The position numbers and the translations under genes are program-made. From the NCBI GenBank assembly GCA_028288775.1, contig JAQGHP010000147.1:1-5042 (forward strand): a DNA stretch of 5,042 nt. The letters are read 5' to 3'. Source of the stretch: Phycisphaerales bacterium (GTDB lineage: Bacteria; Planctomycetota; Phycisphaerae; Tepidisphaerales; Tepidisphaeraceae). Positions 1 through 5,042 of this stretch are shown here, one piece after another. Below the pieces are notes generated by a model. The model did not search any database and was not told the DNA's origin. It was given only the letters and a program-made list of their open reading frames with translations. Each line of letters starts with the position of its first letter. Position 1 is the first letter of the stretch.

Positions 1-24
1 GGCGGGGAGAGGTCAATGTCCGGT

Positions 25-127
25 CACGCCGGGTACGAGCGACAGCGAGGCCCCGGATTATTGGGGCCTACACGATCGTCCGGTCCGACAGAGATCCGGG
101 GCCTCGCTGTCGCTCGTACCCGGCGTG
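25..127. repeat. 34-bp perfect inverted repeat downstream of galE
   Basis: The arms at 25-58 and 94-127 are exact reverse complements over 34 bp and enclose a 35-base loop (59-93). The arms begin CACGCCGGGTACGAGCGACA and are GC-rich. Beyond a two-base mismatch on each side, two more pairs match (21-22 with 130-131). The element starts 35 bases past the galE stop, so it lies in the galE 3' untranslated region and would fold into a very stable RNA hairpin. No T-run follows on the minus strand, so it is not a classical intrinsic terminator, although it could stop polymerase or protect the 3' end. Its sequence resembles dispersed intergenic palindromes I recall from Planctomycetota-like genomes; that family link is inference. 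Confidence 0.9.
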
Positions 128-162
128 GTCGTTATCTATCTCCGCGTCCCTCGTGAATCTCC

Positions 163-1164
163 TCAGCGCTTCCCATATCCCTTCGGGTGGTCCTTCAACC
201 AGTTCCACGCCGAGCGGATGATCGCCTCGGGGTCTTTGTGTTTGGCTTCCCAGCCTAGCAGATTCTTGGCACGGCTCGGATCGGCGTACAACGCGATGGC
301 GTCGCCGGCTCGGCGGGGGCCGTAGGTCACGGGGGCCTTTTTGCCGGTCACCTTTTCTGCTGTGGCGATGATCTCCTTGACCGAGAAGCCGCGGCCGGTG
401 CCCAGGTTGCAGTAGATCGGCTTGCCGGGTTGGAGCTTTTCCATGGCTTTGATGTGGGCGTCGGCCAGGTCGTCAACGTGGATGTAGTCGCGGACGTTGG
501 TGCCATCCGGGGTGGGGTAGTCGGTGCCGAAGACGGTGAGGCCGGGGCGCAGGCCGAGGATGGCCTGGAGGAGGACGGGGATGAGGTGGGTTTCGGGGTC
601 GTGGTCTTCGCCGAGGGTGCCGTCCATGGCGCAGCCGCTGGCGTTGAAGTAGCGGAGGGCGGCGAAGGAGAAGCCGGGCCAGGCCTTGGGGTCCGCGGCG
701 TCCGCGAGCACCTGTTCTACCTTGAGCTTGCTGCGGCCGTAGGGGGAGACGGGGGCCTTCTTTTCGTCTTCGGTGATGGGGATTTTGTCGGGGTCGCCGT
801 AGATGGCGCAGGTGCTGGAGAACACAAATCGGCTGACGTTCGCCTCGCGCATGGCCTCGAGCACGTTGACGGTGGTGGCGACGTTGTTGTGGTAGTACAT
901 CAGCGGCTTCTCGACGCTTTCGCCCACGTAGGCGTACGCCGCGAAGTGCATGACGGTGTCGATCTTGTAGTCGCGCAGGGCGCGGACGAGCGTGGCGCGG
1001 TCGTTCAAATCCGCGATGACGGCGGGCACCTTGAGGATGTCCACGACCTCTTTATGTCCGCGGGAAACGTTGTCATAAATGACCGGCGAATGGCCGGCTT
1101 GCTTGAGCCGCTTGACGGTATGCGACCCGATGTATCCCGCTCCTCCGGCAACCAGCACGTTCAT
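163..1164 (-). CDS. galE: UDP-glucose 4-epimerase GalE (extended SDR family)
   Basis: This 333-aa cytoplasmic enzyme interconverts UDP-glucose and UDP-galactose with bound NAD, linking galactose use to synthesis of surface polysaccharide precursors. The Rossmann glycine motif GGAGYIG is at residues 7-13, followed by the acidic NAD-ribose ligand in YDN (D31). MHFAAYAYVGES lies around 72-83. FSSTCAIYG (115-123) places Thr118 at the position of the catalytic Ser/Thr, and the YxxxK pair is Tyr142/Lys146. RYFNASG (171-177), NVRDYIHVDDLA (223-234) and RRAGD (284-288) are standard GalE blocks. Length is normal for the family (about 330-340). The start at 1164 is chosen because the glycine motif begins within ten residues of it and a good Shine-Dalgarno lies seven bases upstream. 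The open frame continues to 1494, but that stretch translates intergenic repeats. By alignment from memory, Leu292 sits where E. coli GalE has Tyr299, so activity on N-acetylated sugars cannot be excluded. Confidence 0.96.
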   Translation of the reverse strand: MNVLVAGGAGYIGSHTVKRLKQAGHSPVIYDNVSRGHKEVVDILKVPAVIADLNDRATLVRALRDYKIDTVMHFAAYAYVGESVEKPLMYYHNNVATTVNVLEAMREANVSRFVFSSTCAIYGDPDKIPITEDEKKAPVSPYGRSKLKVEQVLADAADPKAWPGFSFAALRYFNASGCAMDGTLGEDHDPETHLIPVLLQAILGLRPGLTVFGTDYPTPDGTNVRDYIHVDDLADAHIKAMEKLQPGKPIYCNLGTGRGFSVKEIIATAEKVTGKKAPVTYGPRRAGDAIALYADPSRAKNLLGWEAKHKDPEAIIRSAWNWLKDHPKGYGKR

Positions 1165-1170
1165 GTCGGC

Positions 1171-1177
1171 TCTCCTT
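1171..1177 (-). promoter_or_regulatory. Ribosome binding site of galE
   Basis: On the minus strand the sequence reads AAGGAGA, six bases before the ATG at 1164; the GGAG core is seven bases from it. This is a strong Shine-Dalgarno match at normal spacing. It decides the galE start against the much longer open frame that reaches 1494. Confidence 0.85.
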
Positions 1178-1202
1178 GGTTCTTCCACTTGAGTCGGCGT
1201 GG

Positions 1203-1208
1203 AGTATA
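1203..1208 (-). promoter_or_regulatory. Candidate -10 element of a galE promoter
   Basis: The minus strand reads TATACT here, one mismatch from the sigma-70 consensus TATAAT. It would place transcription start around 1195, leaving a leader of roughly 30 bases that contains the galE ribosome binding site. No convincing -35 box is present: the hexamer 17 bases upstream is TTCCCC, inside a pyrimidine-rich tract. An activator-dependent or weak promoter would fit, as would chance. Confidence 0.35.
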
Positions 1209-1307
1209 GGGAGAGGAGCGGGGGAGGGGAATCGGCGAATCGCGGCGCGGCCCGCGCTCTCCGCGCGGCCAAACTCTTCGCGCGGTTAAGGCTGTTCGAC
1301 CGCAACA

Positions 1308-1381
1308 GTTTAGCCGCTCCGCTTGCGGGGCGTTTGTCTTTCGCTGGCGCGAAACGCGCCCCGCAAGCGGGGCGGCTAAAC
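1308..1381. repeat. Large imperfect, nested palindrome upstream of galE
   Basis: The left arm 1308-1335 and right arm 1352-1381 are reverse complements apart from one T/C difference and a two-base insertion (CG) in the right arm. Both outer ends read GTTTAGCCGC when oriented inward. The structure is nested. The right arm contains the self-complementary CCCCGCAAGCGGGG, and the left arm contains CCGCTTGCGG. The centre (1339-1354) forms its own hairpin, TTTCGC and GCGAAA around a four-base loop. DNA could therefore extrude as a cruciform or fold as three small hairpins. The GTTTAGCCGCCCCGC motif resembles a dispersed planctomycete-type intergenic repeat (recalled, not verified). It lies between the tonB-like stop and the galE promoter and is followed by no T-run. 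Confidence 0.85.
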
Positions 1382-1404
1382 GGTAGAACTCGGGCGGGCT
1401 TTGG

Positions 1405-1419
1405 CAGCGTGAAACGCTG
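1405..1419. repeat. Small hairpin downstream of the tonB-like gene
   Basis: CAGCGT and ACGCTG pair perfectly over six bases around a three-base loop, 55 bases past the tonB-like stop on the minus strand. There is no T-tract after it in the transcribed direction, so termination is possible but unsupported. A ten-base direct repeat, CGGGCTTTGG, occurs beside it at 1395-1404 and again at 1441-1450. Confidence 0.5.
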
Positions 1420-1474
1420 TAAACACGGACCCGACCTCACCGGGCTTTGGACATGCAGCGAGCAGCAACGCGGC

Positions 1475-2395
1475 CTACCGCAACGCAAAGACAAATGGAA
1501 TCGTCACCACGGAATCGATCGGCCTGCCGCGATAAATTTCGGGGGAGAAATGGGCCTGCCGCACTGCGGCGACGGCGGACTGGACGAGGTGGGGGTAGCC
1601 GGGGTCTTGGACCACTTCGATGCGGCCGATGCCCCCGTCCATGCGGATTTCGACGGCGAGCCTGACCATGCCCTGTTCGCCGGCACGACGCCAGCTTTCG
1701 GGATAGGCGGGCGAAGGAAGGGAGCGGTCGAGAAGCCCGGCGGGGACGCCGGCGATGCCCGAATCGTCGGGCCCGCCTCCGCCGGTTGCGCCCCCGTTGC
1801 CGGGGGAATGGGGGGCCGACTGGCCCGCCGGTCCGGTGCCGCCAGGCACGGCGGACGGGGCGGGGTGGTCGTTCGATTTGCCGGGCGCGCCGGGGCGGGC
1901 CGTGCGCGGGGCCGGGCCGGCAGTGTCGCTTGCGCTGGCGGCGGCCCAGTCGGCGGGGTTTTGAGATTGCGATGGATCGGGGCCGGGTGAGGGGGCCGGG
2001 GCGTATGCCGCGGATTCCACCGAGCGGGCGGAGTCCGCGTCCATTCGATCTTCCACTTGGGCAAGGCTCTGCGGCAAGGCCATCGGCTGATCGGAAGACG
2101 GGCTTGCCGGGCCGCCATCTGGCAGCGCGACCAACCCCGGCAGGCCCGGCCGGGCGACGACGCCTCCCTGGGCTCCGCCGCCCAAGGCGAAGTGCAGTTC
2201 GGGCGGGGTGTCGTGGAGATAGGTCCGGACGAAGATTACTGCCGCCACGGCCACGGCACCGTGTACGAGCAACGACGCGCCCCATGCGACAGCCGCGGAG
2301 GAAACCATAAACGGCCCCAAGCGCATGCGTTCGTGACGCTTACGCCGCGGGGCCTTGGGAGAAGGTTGGGGGATGAAATCATCGTCCATGGACAT
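1475..2395 (-). CDS. TonB-family energy transducer protein
   Basis: This 306-aa inner-membrane protein would couple the proton-motive force to outer-membrane transport. It has three parts. A basic cytoplasmic tail (residues 1-29, with PRRKRHERMR at 16-25) precedes one membrane span (about 31-57). A long Gly/Pro/Ala/Ser-rich periplasmic linker (about 62-220) follows. The last part is a TonB C-terminal domain (about 222-306): SPAYPESWRRAGEQGMV gives the YP and G-x-V signature, RMDGGIGRIEVVQDPGYP the two-strand turn, then a helix with SAVAAVRQAHFSP and a final strand VVTIPFVFAL. Length and order are typical. No exbB, exbD or receptor gene is in the window, so its partners are unknown and it could serve a role other than nutrient uptake. 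The start is uncertain by two codons: the ATG at 2395 has GGGCG directly against it, while the one at 2389 has GGG eight bases upstream. It lies 54 bases after the SHOCT-related gene and is probably co-transcribed with it. Confidence 0.9.
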   Translation of the reverse strand: MSMDDDFIPQPSPKAPRRKRHERMRLGPFMVSSAAVAWGASLLVHGAVAVAAVIFVRTYLHDTPPELHFALGGGAQGGVVARPGLPGLVALPDGGPASPSSDQPMALPQSLAQVEDRMDADSARSVESAAYAPAPSPGPDPSQSQNPADWAAASASDTAGPAPRTARPGAPGKSNDHPAPSAVPGGTGPAGQSAPHSPGNGGATGGGGPDDSGIAGVPAGLLDRSLPSPAYPESWRRAGEQGMVRLAVEIRMDGGIGRIEVVQDPGYPHLVQSAVAAVRQAHFSPEIYRGRPIDSVVTIPFVFALR

Positions 2396-2449
2396 CGCCC
2401 AACATACTCTACGCGAACGCGGCCACGATGTGCAGAATTAACCCACCCC

Positions 2450-3013
2450 TCAGCCGCGACTGATGACCGGAAGGGCGGCGACGTCCACCACGCCATGCTG
2501 GCTGGTGAAGGTGAGGGTCATGCCGCCGCCGGATTGCTGTTGCGAGACGCCGCCGATGTTGTGGTCGCCGGTGTCGTAGACCCAGACATTTCCGCCAAGG
2601 TCCACCGCAAGTCGGCGAGTCGCGGGGAACCAGGCGTAGCGGAGATTGTTTTGGCCGCCGGAGGTGGCGGGGGCGCCAAGGTCGCCGGGCCACCATTGGG
2701 CGCCTTGGTTCCAGGCAAGGCTCGTGGAGGCGCTGCCTCGCGCCGGCGCGGGGGCTTGGATGTCGCCCGAGCGGACGCGCTGAGCGATGTCGGTACAGAC
2801 AAAGTCCACGCGGGCCTTGAGGGCGTGATTGAACATGTCGCCGGCCATGATCATCCCGGGCATCCACTGGCCCATTCCGCCGAACTCGGGGACGTTGAAT
2901 TGCACCTGCCCGCCGCCCGTGGCGAGCAGGCCGCGAACGAGCTGGGCGGCGGAGGATTCGCTGAGATTGTGTCGGCGGGCGATTTCCTGAATCTGCTGGT
3001 CCAAAGTTTCCAT
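2450..3013 (-). CDS. SHOCT-related small protein lacking the C-terminal SHOCT segment
   Basis: This 187-aa predicted soluble protein has no signal peptide or membrane span. Residues 1-32 look like helices with a short helix-turn-helix feel (IARRHNLSESSAAQLVRGLL). Next is a conserved-looking block FNVPEFGGMGQWMPGMIMAG with DMFNHALKARVDFVCTDIAQ (39-78), a low-complexity linker (about 82-105), and a C-terminal block containing WWPGDLGAP (107-115), QNNLRYAWFPATRRLAVDLG (121-140), VYDTGDHNIGGVSQQQ (145-160) and FTSQHGVVDVAALPVIS (169-185). From memory, this block order matches proteins annotated 'SHOCT domain-containing', which continue with a linker and a short C-terminal SHOCT helix pair; this copy stops just before that. 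The function of the family is unknown to me. The start at 3013 is supported by GAGGA five bases upstream. Upstream in-frame ATGs (3025 and 3142) give extensions encoding only the intergenic palindrome. Confidence 0.8.
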   Translation of the reverse strand: METLDQQIQEIARRHNLSESSAAQLVRGLLATGGGQVQFNVPEFGGMGQWMPGMIMAGDMFNHALKARVDFVCTDIAQRVRSGDIQAPAPARGSASTSLAWNQGAQWWPGDLGAPATSGGQNNLRYAWFPATRRLAVDLGGNVWVYDTGDHNIGGVSQQQSGGGMTLTFTSQHGVVDVAALPVISRG

Positions 3014-3018
3014 TGTTG

Positions 3019-3023
3019 TCCTC
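3019..3023 (-). promoter_or_regulatory. Ribosome binding site of the SHOCT-related gene
   Basis: The minus strand reads GAGGA, separated by five bases from the ATG at 3013. This favours that start over the in-frame ATG at 3025 (which overlaps the site) and over the more distant ATG at 3142. Confidence 0.7.
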
Positions 3024-3042
3024 ATGCTAACTGAATTGACTT

Positions 3043-3130
3043 CACAAAGACCACAGAGGCCACAAAGAGCACAGAGAAAAATTCTGCATTGCATTTCTCT
3101 GTGCTCTTTGTGGCCTCTGTGGTCTTTGTG
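3043..3130. repeat. 37-bp perfect inverted repeat made of 18-19-bp sub-units
   Basis: The arms 3043-3079 and 3094-3130 are exact reverse complements over 37 bp with a 14-base loop (3080-3093). Each arm is itself a degenerate tandem pair: CACAAAGACCACAGAG (3043-3058) and CACAAAGAGCACAGAG (3061-3076) differ at one of 16 positions. The whole element is therefore four copies of one short unit, two on each strand. The loop contains TGCA-T-TGCA. It occupies half of the gap between pepF and the SHOCT-related gene. Similar CACAGAG/CACAAAG palindromes are, as I recall, dispersed in intergenic DNA of several environmental phyla. In one frame it encodes Cys/Leu/Gly-rich nonsense (LCALCGLCGLCEV), a known source of false open frames. 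Confidence 0.93.
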
Positions 3131-3150
3131 CCAAAGTTCCAATGCGCAGA

Positions 3151-3169
3151 CACGGGCGGGCCGCCCGTG
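3151..3169. repeat. Compact 19-bp GC palindrome after pepF
   Basis: CACGGGCGG and CCGCCCGTG pair over nine bases around one central base (3160). The palindrome begins 13 bases past the pepF stop on the minus strand, and CACGGG recurs at 3171-3176. The steep GC stem could slow polymerase or block 3' exonucleases on the pepF transcript, but no T-run follows, so a classical terminator is not supported. It abuts the 37-bp inverted repeat with 20 bases between them and may be part of the same composite element. Confidence 0.75.
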
Positions 3170-3182
3170 CCACGGGATGTTG

Positions 3183-4988
3183 TTACAGCAACTCTTCGAG
3201 CTCCGTCACTAATCGGTCGAAATATGCCAGGGCCGTGTTTACGGCGGCCGGAGTTTCCATGTCTACGCCGGCGTCGCGGAGTAGATCCAGCGGGTATTTT
3301 GAGCTGCCGGCTTTTAGGAAGCCGAGGTAGTCGTTGAGTTCTTGTTTGCCGCCGTTGGTGACGCGCTCGCTGAGGGCGATCGCGGCACTCAGGCCCGTGG
3401 CGTATTTGTAGACGTAGAAGGCCCGGTAGAAGTGGGGGATGCGGAGGCACTCCAATTCCAGCTCGGCGTCGATCCTGAAGTTAGGGCCGAAGTAGAGGTC
3501 GAGGAGTTTGCGGTACTCGCGGCGGAGGGTGTCCACCGTCAGCGGCTCGCCGCGTTCGACGAGGGCGTGGGTGATTTTCTCGAACTCGGCGAACATGGTC
3601 TGGCGGATGATCGTGCCGCGGATGCCGTCGATCTGGCGGTTGATCAGGTACGCGCGCTCGCGGGCGTCCTTCGCCTTTTCCATGAGGTGACGCGCGAGAA
3701 GCTGTTCGTTAAACGTGCTGGCCACCTCGGCAACGAAGATGGTGTAGTTCCAGTATTGGAACGGCTGGTTCCGCGCGGAATAGAAGCTGTGCATCGAGTG
3801 GCCGGCCTCGTGGGCGAGGGTGAAGACGTGGTCGAGCACGTCCGGCTGGTAGTTCATCATGATGTAGGGCGAGCCGTCGAAGCTGCCGTAGCTGAACGCG
3901 CCGCTCTGCTTGCCGGCGTTGGGGTAGCGGTCGGACCAGCGGTCGGTGGTCAGGCCGCGTTCGAGCGCGCGGGTGTATTCCTCGCCAAGGGGAGCAAGCG
4001 ATTTCACCACGGTCTTCACGGCGTTGTCCCAGGTCGTGCGTTTCTCCAGATCGGAGAGAATGGGAACGTACGTGTCGTACTGGTGAATGTCGGCGAGCTT
4101 CATCTTCCGCCGGCGAAGATCGTAATAGCGATAGACCGCAGGCAGGTTGGCGTGAACGGAGTTGATCAGATTGTCATACACACTGACCGGCACGCGATCG
4201 GCGAAGAGCGCCGATTCCAGCGCGCTAGGATACCGGCGGGCGCGGGCGTAATAGACGTCGCGCTGCACCGAACCATTCAATGACGCGGCCATTGAATTCT
4301 TGTGGCCATCGTACTGCGCGTAATACTTGTGAAAGGCTTCCTTGCGCACTCGCCGCGAGGGGGAATGGAGGAATGCGGAGAAGGAGGAATGGCCCAGCTC
4401 GATCTTCTCTCCCTTCTCATTGCGGACCGTGCCCCATTTCAAGTCGGCGTCGTTGAGCTGGCGGAAGATCTGGTTCGAGGCCTCGCTCATCTGGCCCTGC
4501 ATCGCCAGCAGATGCTCCTCGGAATTGGTCAGCGTGTGCTCGCGGTAGCGCAGGATGCGCTCCAGCGCCAGCTTCCATTCCTTCAGCTCATCGGATTGCA
4601 GGAAGTTCTCAATCGCCTTCGGCGGGATCGCCATGATCTCCGGACGGATGAAGCTGGAAAGCTCGGCGGCTTTCGTCGAGGCGTGCTGGTAGCGCCCCTT
4701 CATGCGCTGGTAATCGCTGTTGCCCTGATCCTCGGCGGATTTGAGGAAGGCGTAAACGCCCAGCCGCTCGCCGGCCCGGTCGATCGCGGCGTCGAAGTTG
4801 AGGCAGTCGGCCAGCGTGCGTGCGCCGTCGGCGAGCGTGCCGCGGAATTTCTCGTAGCCGGGGAGCAGCTCTTCCCACGTCGTGAATGCGGCTTCCCACT
4901 GGGCATCCGTCTTGAACAGCGTGCCCAGGTCCCATTGGTCCGACTCTTTTACACGGCCGCGCGGGGGGAGGGTTTTTGTCTTGGTCAT
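3183..4988 (-). CDS. pepF: Oligoendopeptidase F (M3 family zinc metallopeptidase)
   Basis: This 601-aa cytoplasmic zinc peptidase cleaves short oligopeptides and fits the M3B PepF group. Residues 1-110 form the helical N-terminal region (SDQWDLGTLF at 16-25 is typical). The PepF N-terminal fold runs to about 200, and the M3 catalytic domain covers about 205-590. The zinc motif HEAGH is at 393-397 within FTLAHEAGHSMHS. The third ligand is Glu421 in FVAEVASTFNE, 24 residues later. SGAFSYGSFDGSPYIMMNY (362-380) is the conserved strand before the zinc helix, and PHFYRAFYVYKYATG (518-532) carries the Tyr residues that bind substrate in this family. No signal peptide is seen. Length is standard (about 600). 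The start at 4988 gives the usual PepF N-terminus. An in-frame ATG at 5039 would add 17 residues with no family character. The Shine-Dalgarno is weak (CGAGAA about three bases before the ATG). Confidence 0.95.
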   Translation of the reverse strand: MTKTKTLPPRGRVKESDQWDLGTLFKTDAQWEAAFTTWEELLPGYEKFRGTLADGARTLADCLNFDAAIDRAGERLGVYAFLKSAEDQGNSDYQRMKGRYQHASTKAAELSSFIRPEIMAIPPKAIENFLQSDELKEWKLALERILRYREHTLTNSEEHLLAMQGQMSEASNQIFRQLNDADLKWGTVRNEKGEKIELGHSSFSAFLHSPSRRVRKEAFHKYYAQYDGHKNSMAASLNGSVQRDVYYARARRYPSALESALFADRVPVSVYDNLINSVHANLPAVYRYYDLRRRKMKLADIHQYDTYVPILSDLEKRTTWDNAVKTVVKSLAPLGEEYTRALERGLTTDRWSDRYPNAGKQSGAFSYGSFDGSPYIMMNYQPDVLDHVFTLAHEAGHSMHSFYSARNQPFQYWNYTIFVAEVASTFNEQLLARHLMEKAKDARERAYLINRQIDGIRGTIIRQTMFAEFEKITHALVERGEPLTVDTLRREYRKLLDLYFGPNFRIDAELELECLRIPHFYRAFYVYKYATGLSAAIALSERVTNGGKQELNDYLGFLKAGSSKYPLDLLRDAGVDMETPAAVNTALAYFDRLVTELEELL

Positions 4989-5023
4989 GGATTCTCGAAT
5001 GATAAGAGGAAGCGGGGGGACGA

Positions 5024-5033
5024 ACCACAGAGG
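5024..5033. repeat. Possible edge of a second CACAGAG-type repeat
   Basis: ACCACAGAGG here is identical to 3050-3059 inside the 37-bp inverted repeat, and the bases that follow to the window end remain CA-rich. It lies 36 bases upstream of the pepF start. Ten matching bases can occur by chance, and the window ends before a second arm could be seen. Confidence 0.3.
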
Positions 5034-5042
5034 ACGCACCAG

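Larger units (their letters stand above)
1165..1474. other. Intergenic region between the tonB-like gene and galE
   Basis: This 310-bp gap holds no credible gene. From the tonB-like stop towards galE it contains a small hairpin (1405-1419), a large nested palindrome (1308-1381), a GC-rich stretch with short GCGCGG/CCGCGC inverted pieces (about 1240-1270), a near-pure purine tract on the plus strand (1209-1231), the candidate -10 (1203-1208) and the galE ribosome binding site (1171-1177). Reading frames crossing it are continuations of flanking genes or overlaps, without recognisable protein motifs. Confidence 0.7.

Noticed and set aside
430..1209. Long plus-strand open frame opposite galE
   Set aside because: Gly/Val/Asp/Glu-rich antisense shadow of a well-recognised gene, no protein motifs.
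1165..1494. N-terminal extension of GalE by 110 residues
   Set aside because: It translates the intergenic palindrome and promoter region, lacks family similarity, overlaps the tonB-like gene end and bypasses a strong Shine-Dalgarno at 1171-1177.
1437..2310. Several Arg/Pro-rich frames on both strands across the tonB-like gene
   Set aside because: Low-complexity shadows of the Gly/Pro-rich linker; only the frame at 1475-2395 has a membrane span and TonB domain.
2396..2449. Promoter or terminator between the SHOCT-related and tonB-like genes
   Set aside because: No convincing -35/-10 pair or stem with T-run in the 54 bases; read-through is the simpler explanation.
3043..3130. CRISPR-like or intrinsic terminator reading of the repeated units
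   Set aside because: Only two units per arm, no unique spacers, arms inverted rather than direct, and no T-run after the stem.
3014..3142. N-terminal extension of the SHOCT-related protein from the ATG at 3142
   Set aside because: The extra 43 residues are Cys/Leu/Gly and His/Glu/Arg-rich translation of the 37-bp inverted repeat, and a proper ribosome binding site precedes the ATG at 3013.
3342..4283. Long plus-strand open frame opposite pepF
   Set aside because: Val/Ala/Glu-rich shadow caused by GC-rich codon use of pepF on the other strand.
4999..5004. TATCAT as a -10 box for pepF
   Set aside because: It would start transcription within a few bases of the ATG, and no -35 is visible; a leaderless transcript is possible but unsupported.
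4989..5039. Pro-rich N-terminal extension of PepF from the ATG at 5039
   Set aside because: No PepF family character in the added 17 residues, and it runs into the repeat-like edge sequence; the MTKTK start gives normal length.

Overview
This 5.0 kb window is GC-rich by eye. It carries four genes, all on the minus strand and apparently complete. In transcription order (right to left) they are an oligoendopeptidase F-type M3 metallopeptidase (4988-3183), a small protein resembling the N-terminal part of SHOCT-domain proteins (3013-2450), a TonB-family energy transducer (2395-1475) and UDP-glucose 4-epimerase GalE (1164-163). The TonB-type protein implies a diderm (Gram-negative type) envelope. 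The GC content and the style of the intergenic palindromes resemble what I remember from Planctomycetota and neighbouring phyla. That placement is inference from recall, and no marker gene here proves it.

Layout from left to right: 1-162 is the galE 3' region and holds a 34-bp perfect inverted repeat. Next is galE, then a 310-bp gap (1165-1474) with a candidate galE promoter, a large nested palindrome and a small hairpin. The tonB-like gene follows, then a 54-bp gap with no recognisable signal, then the 187-aa SHOCT-related gene. A 169-bp gap (3014-3182) is filled mostly by a 37-bp perfect inverted repeat built from an 18-19-bp sub-unit, followed by a second compact palindrome. pepF and its short upstream region complete the window.

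The four genes do not form an obvious pathway. PepF degrades oligopeptides in the cytoplasm, the TonB-like protein transmits energy across the envelope, GalE supplies UDP-hexoses for surface polysaccharides, and the fourth protein has no known role. Shared orientation and the short 54-bp gap make co-transcription of the SHOCT-related and tonB-like genes plausible. The longer gaps with palindromes suggest separate or attenuated units elsewhere. No CRISPR array, RNA gene, transposase, or phage or defence gene was seen.

The least explained feature is that each of the three long non-coding stretches carries a different long palindrome, two of them with perfect arms of 34 and 37 bp. They look like members of dispersed intergenic repeat families. 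Translated in frame, they create false N-terminal extensions of two genes.
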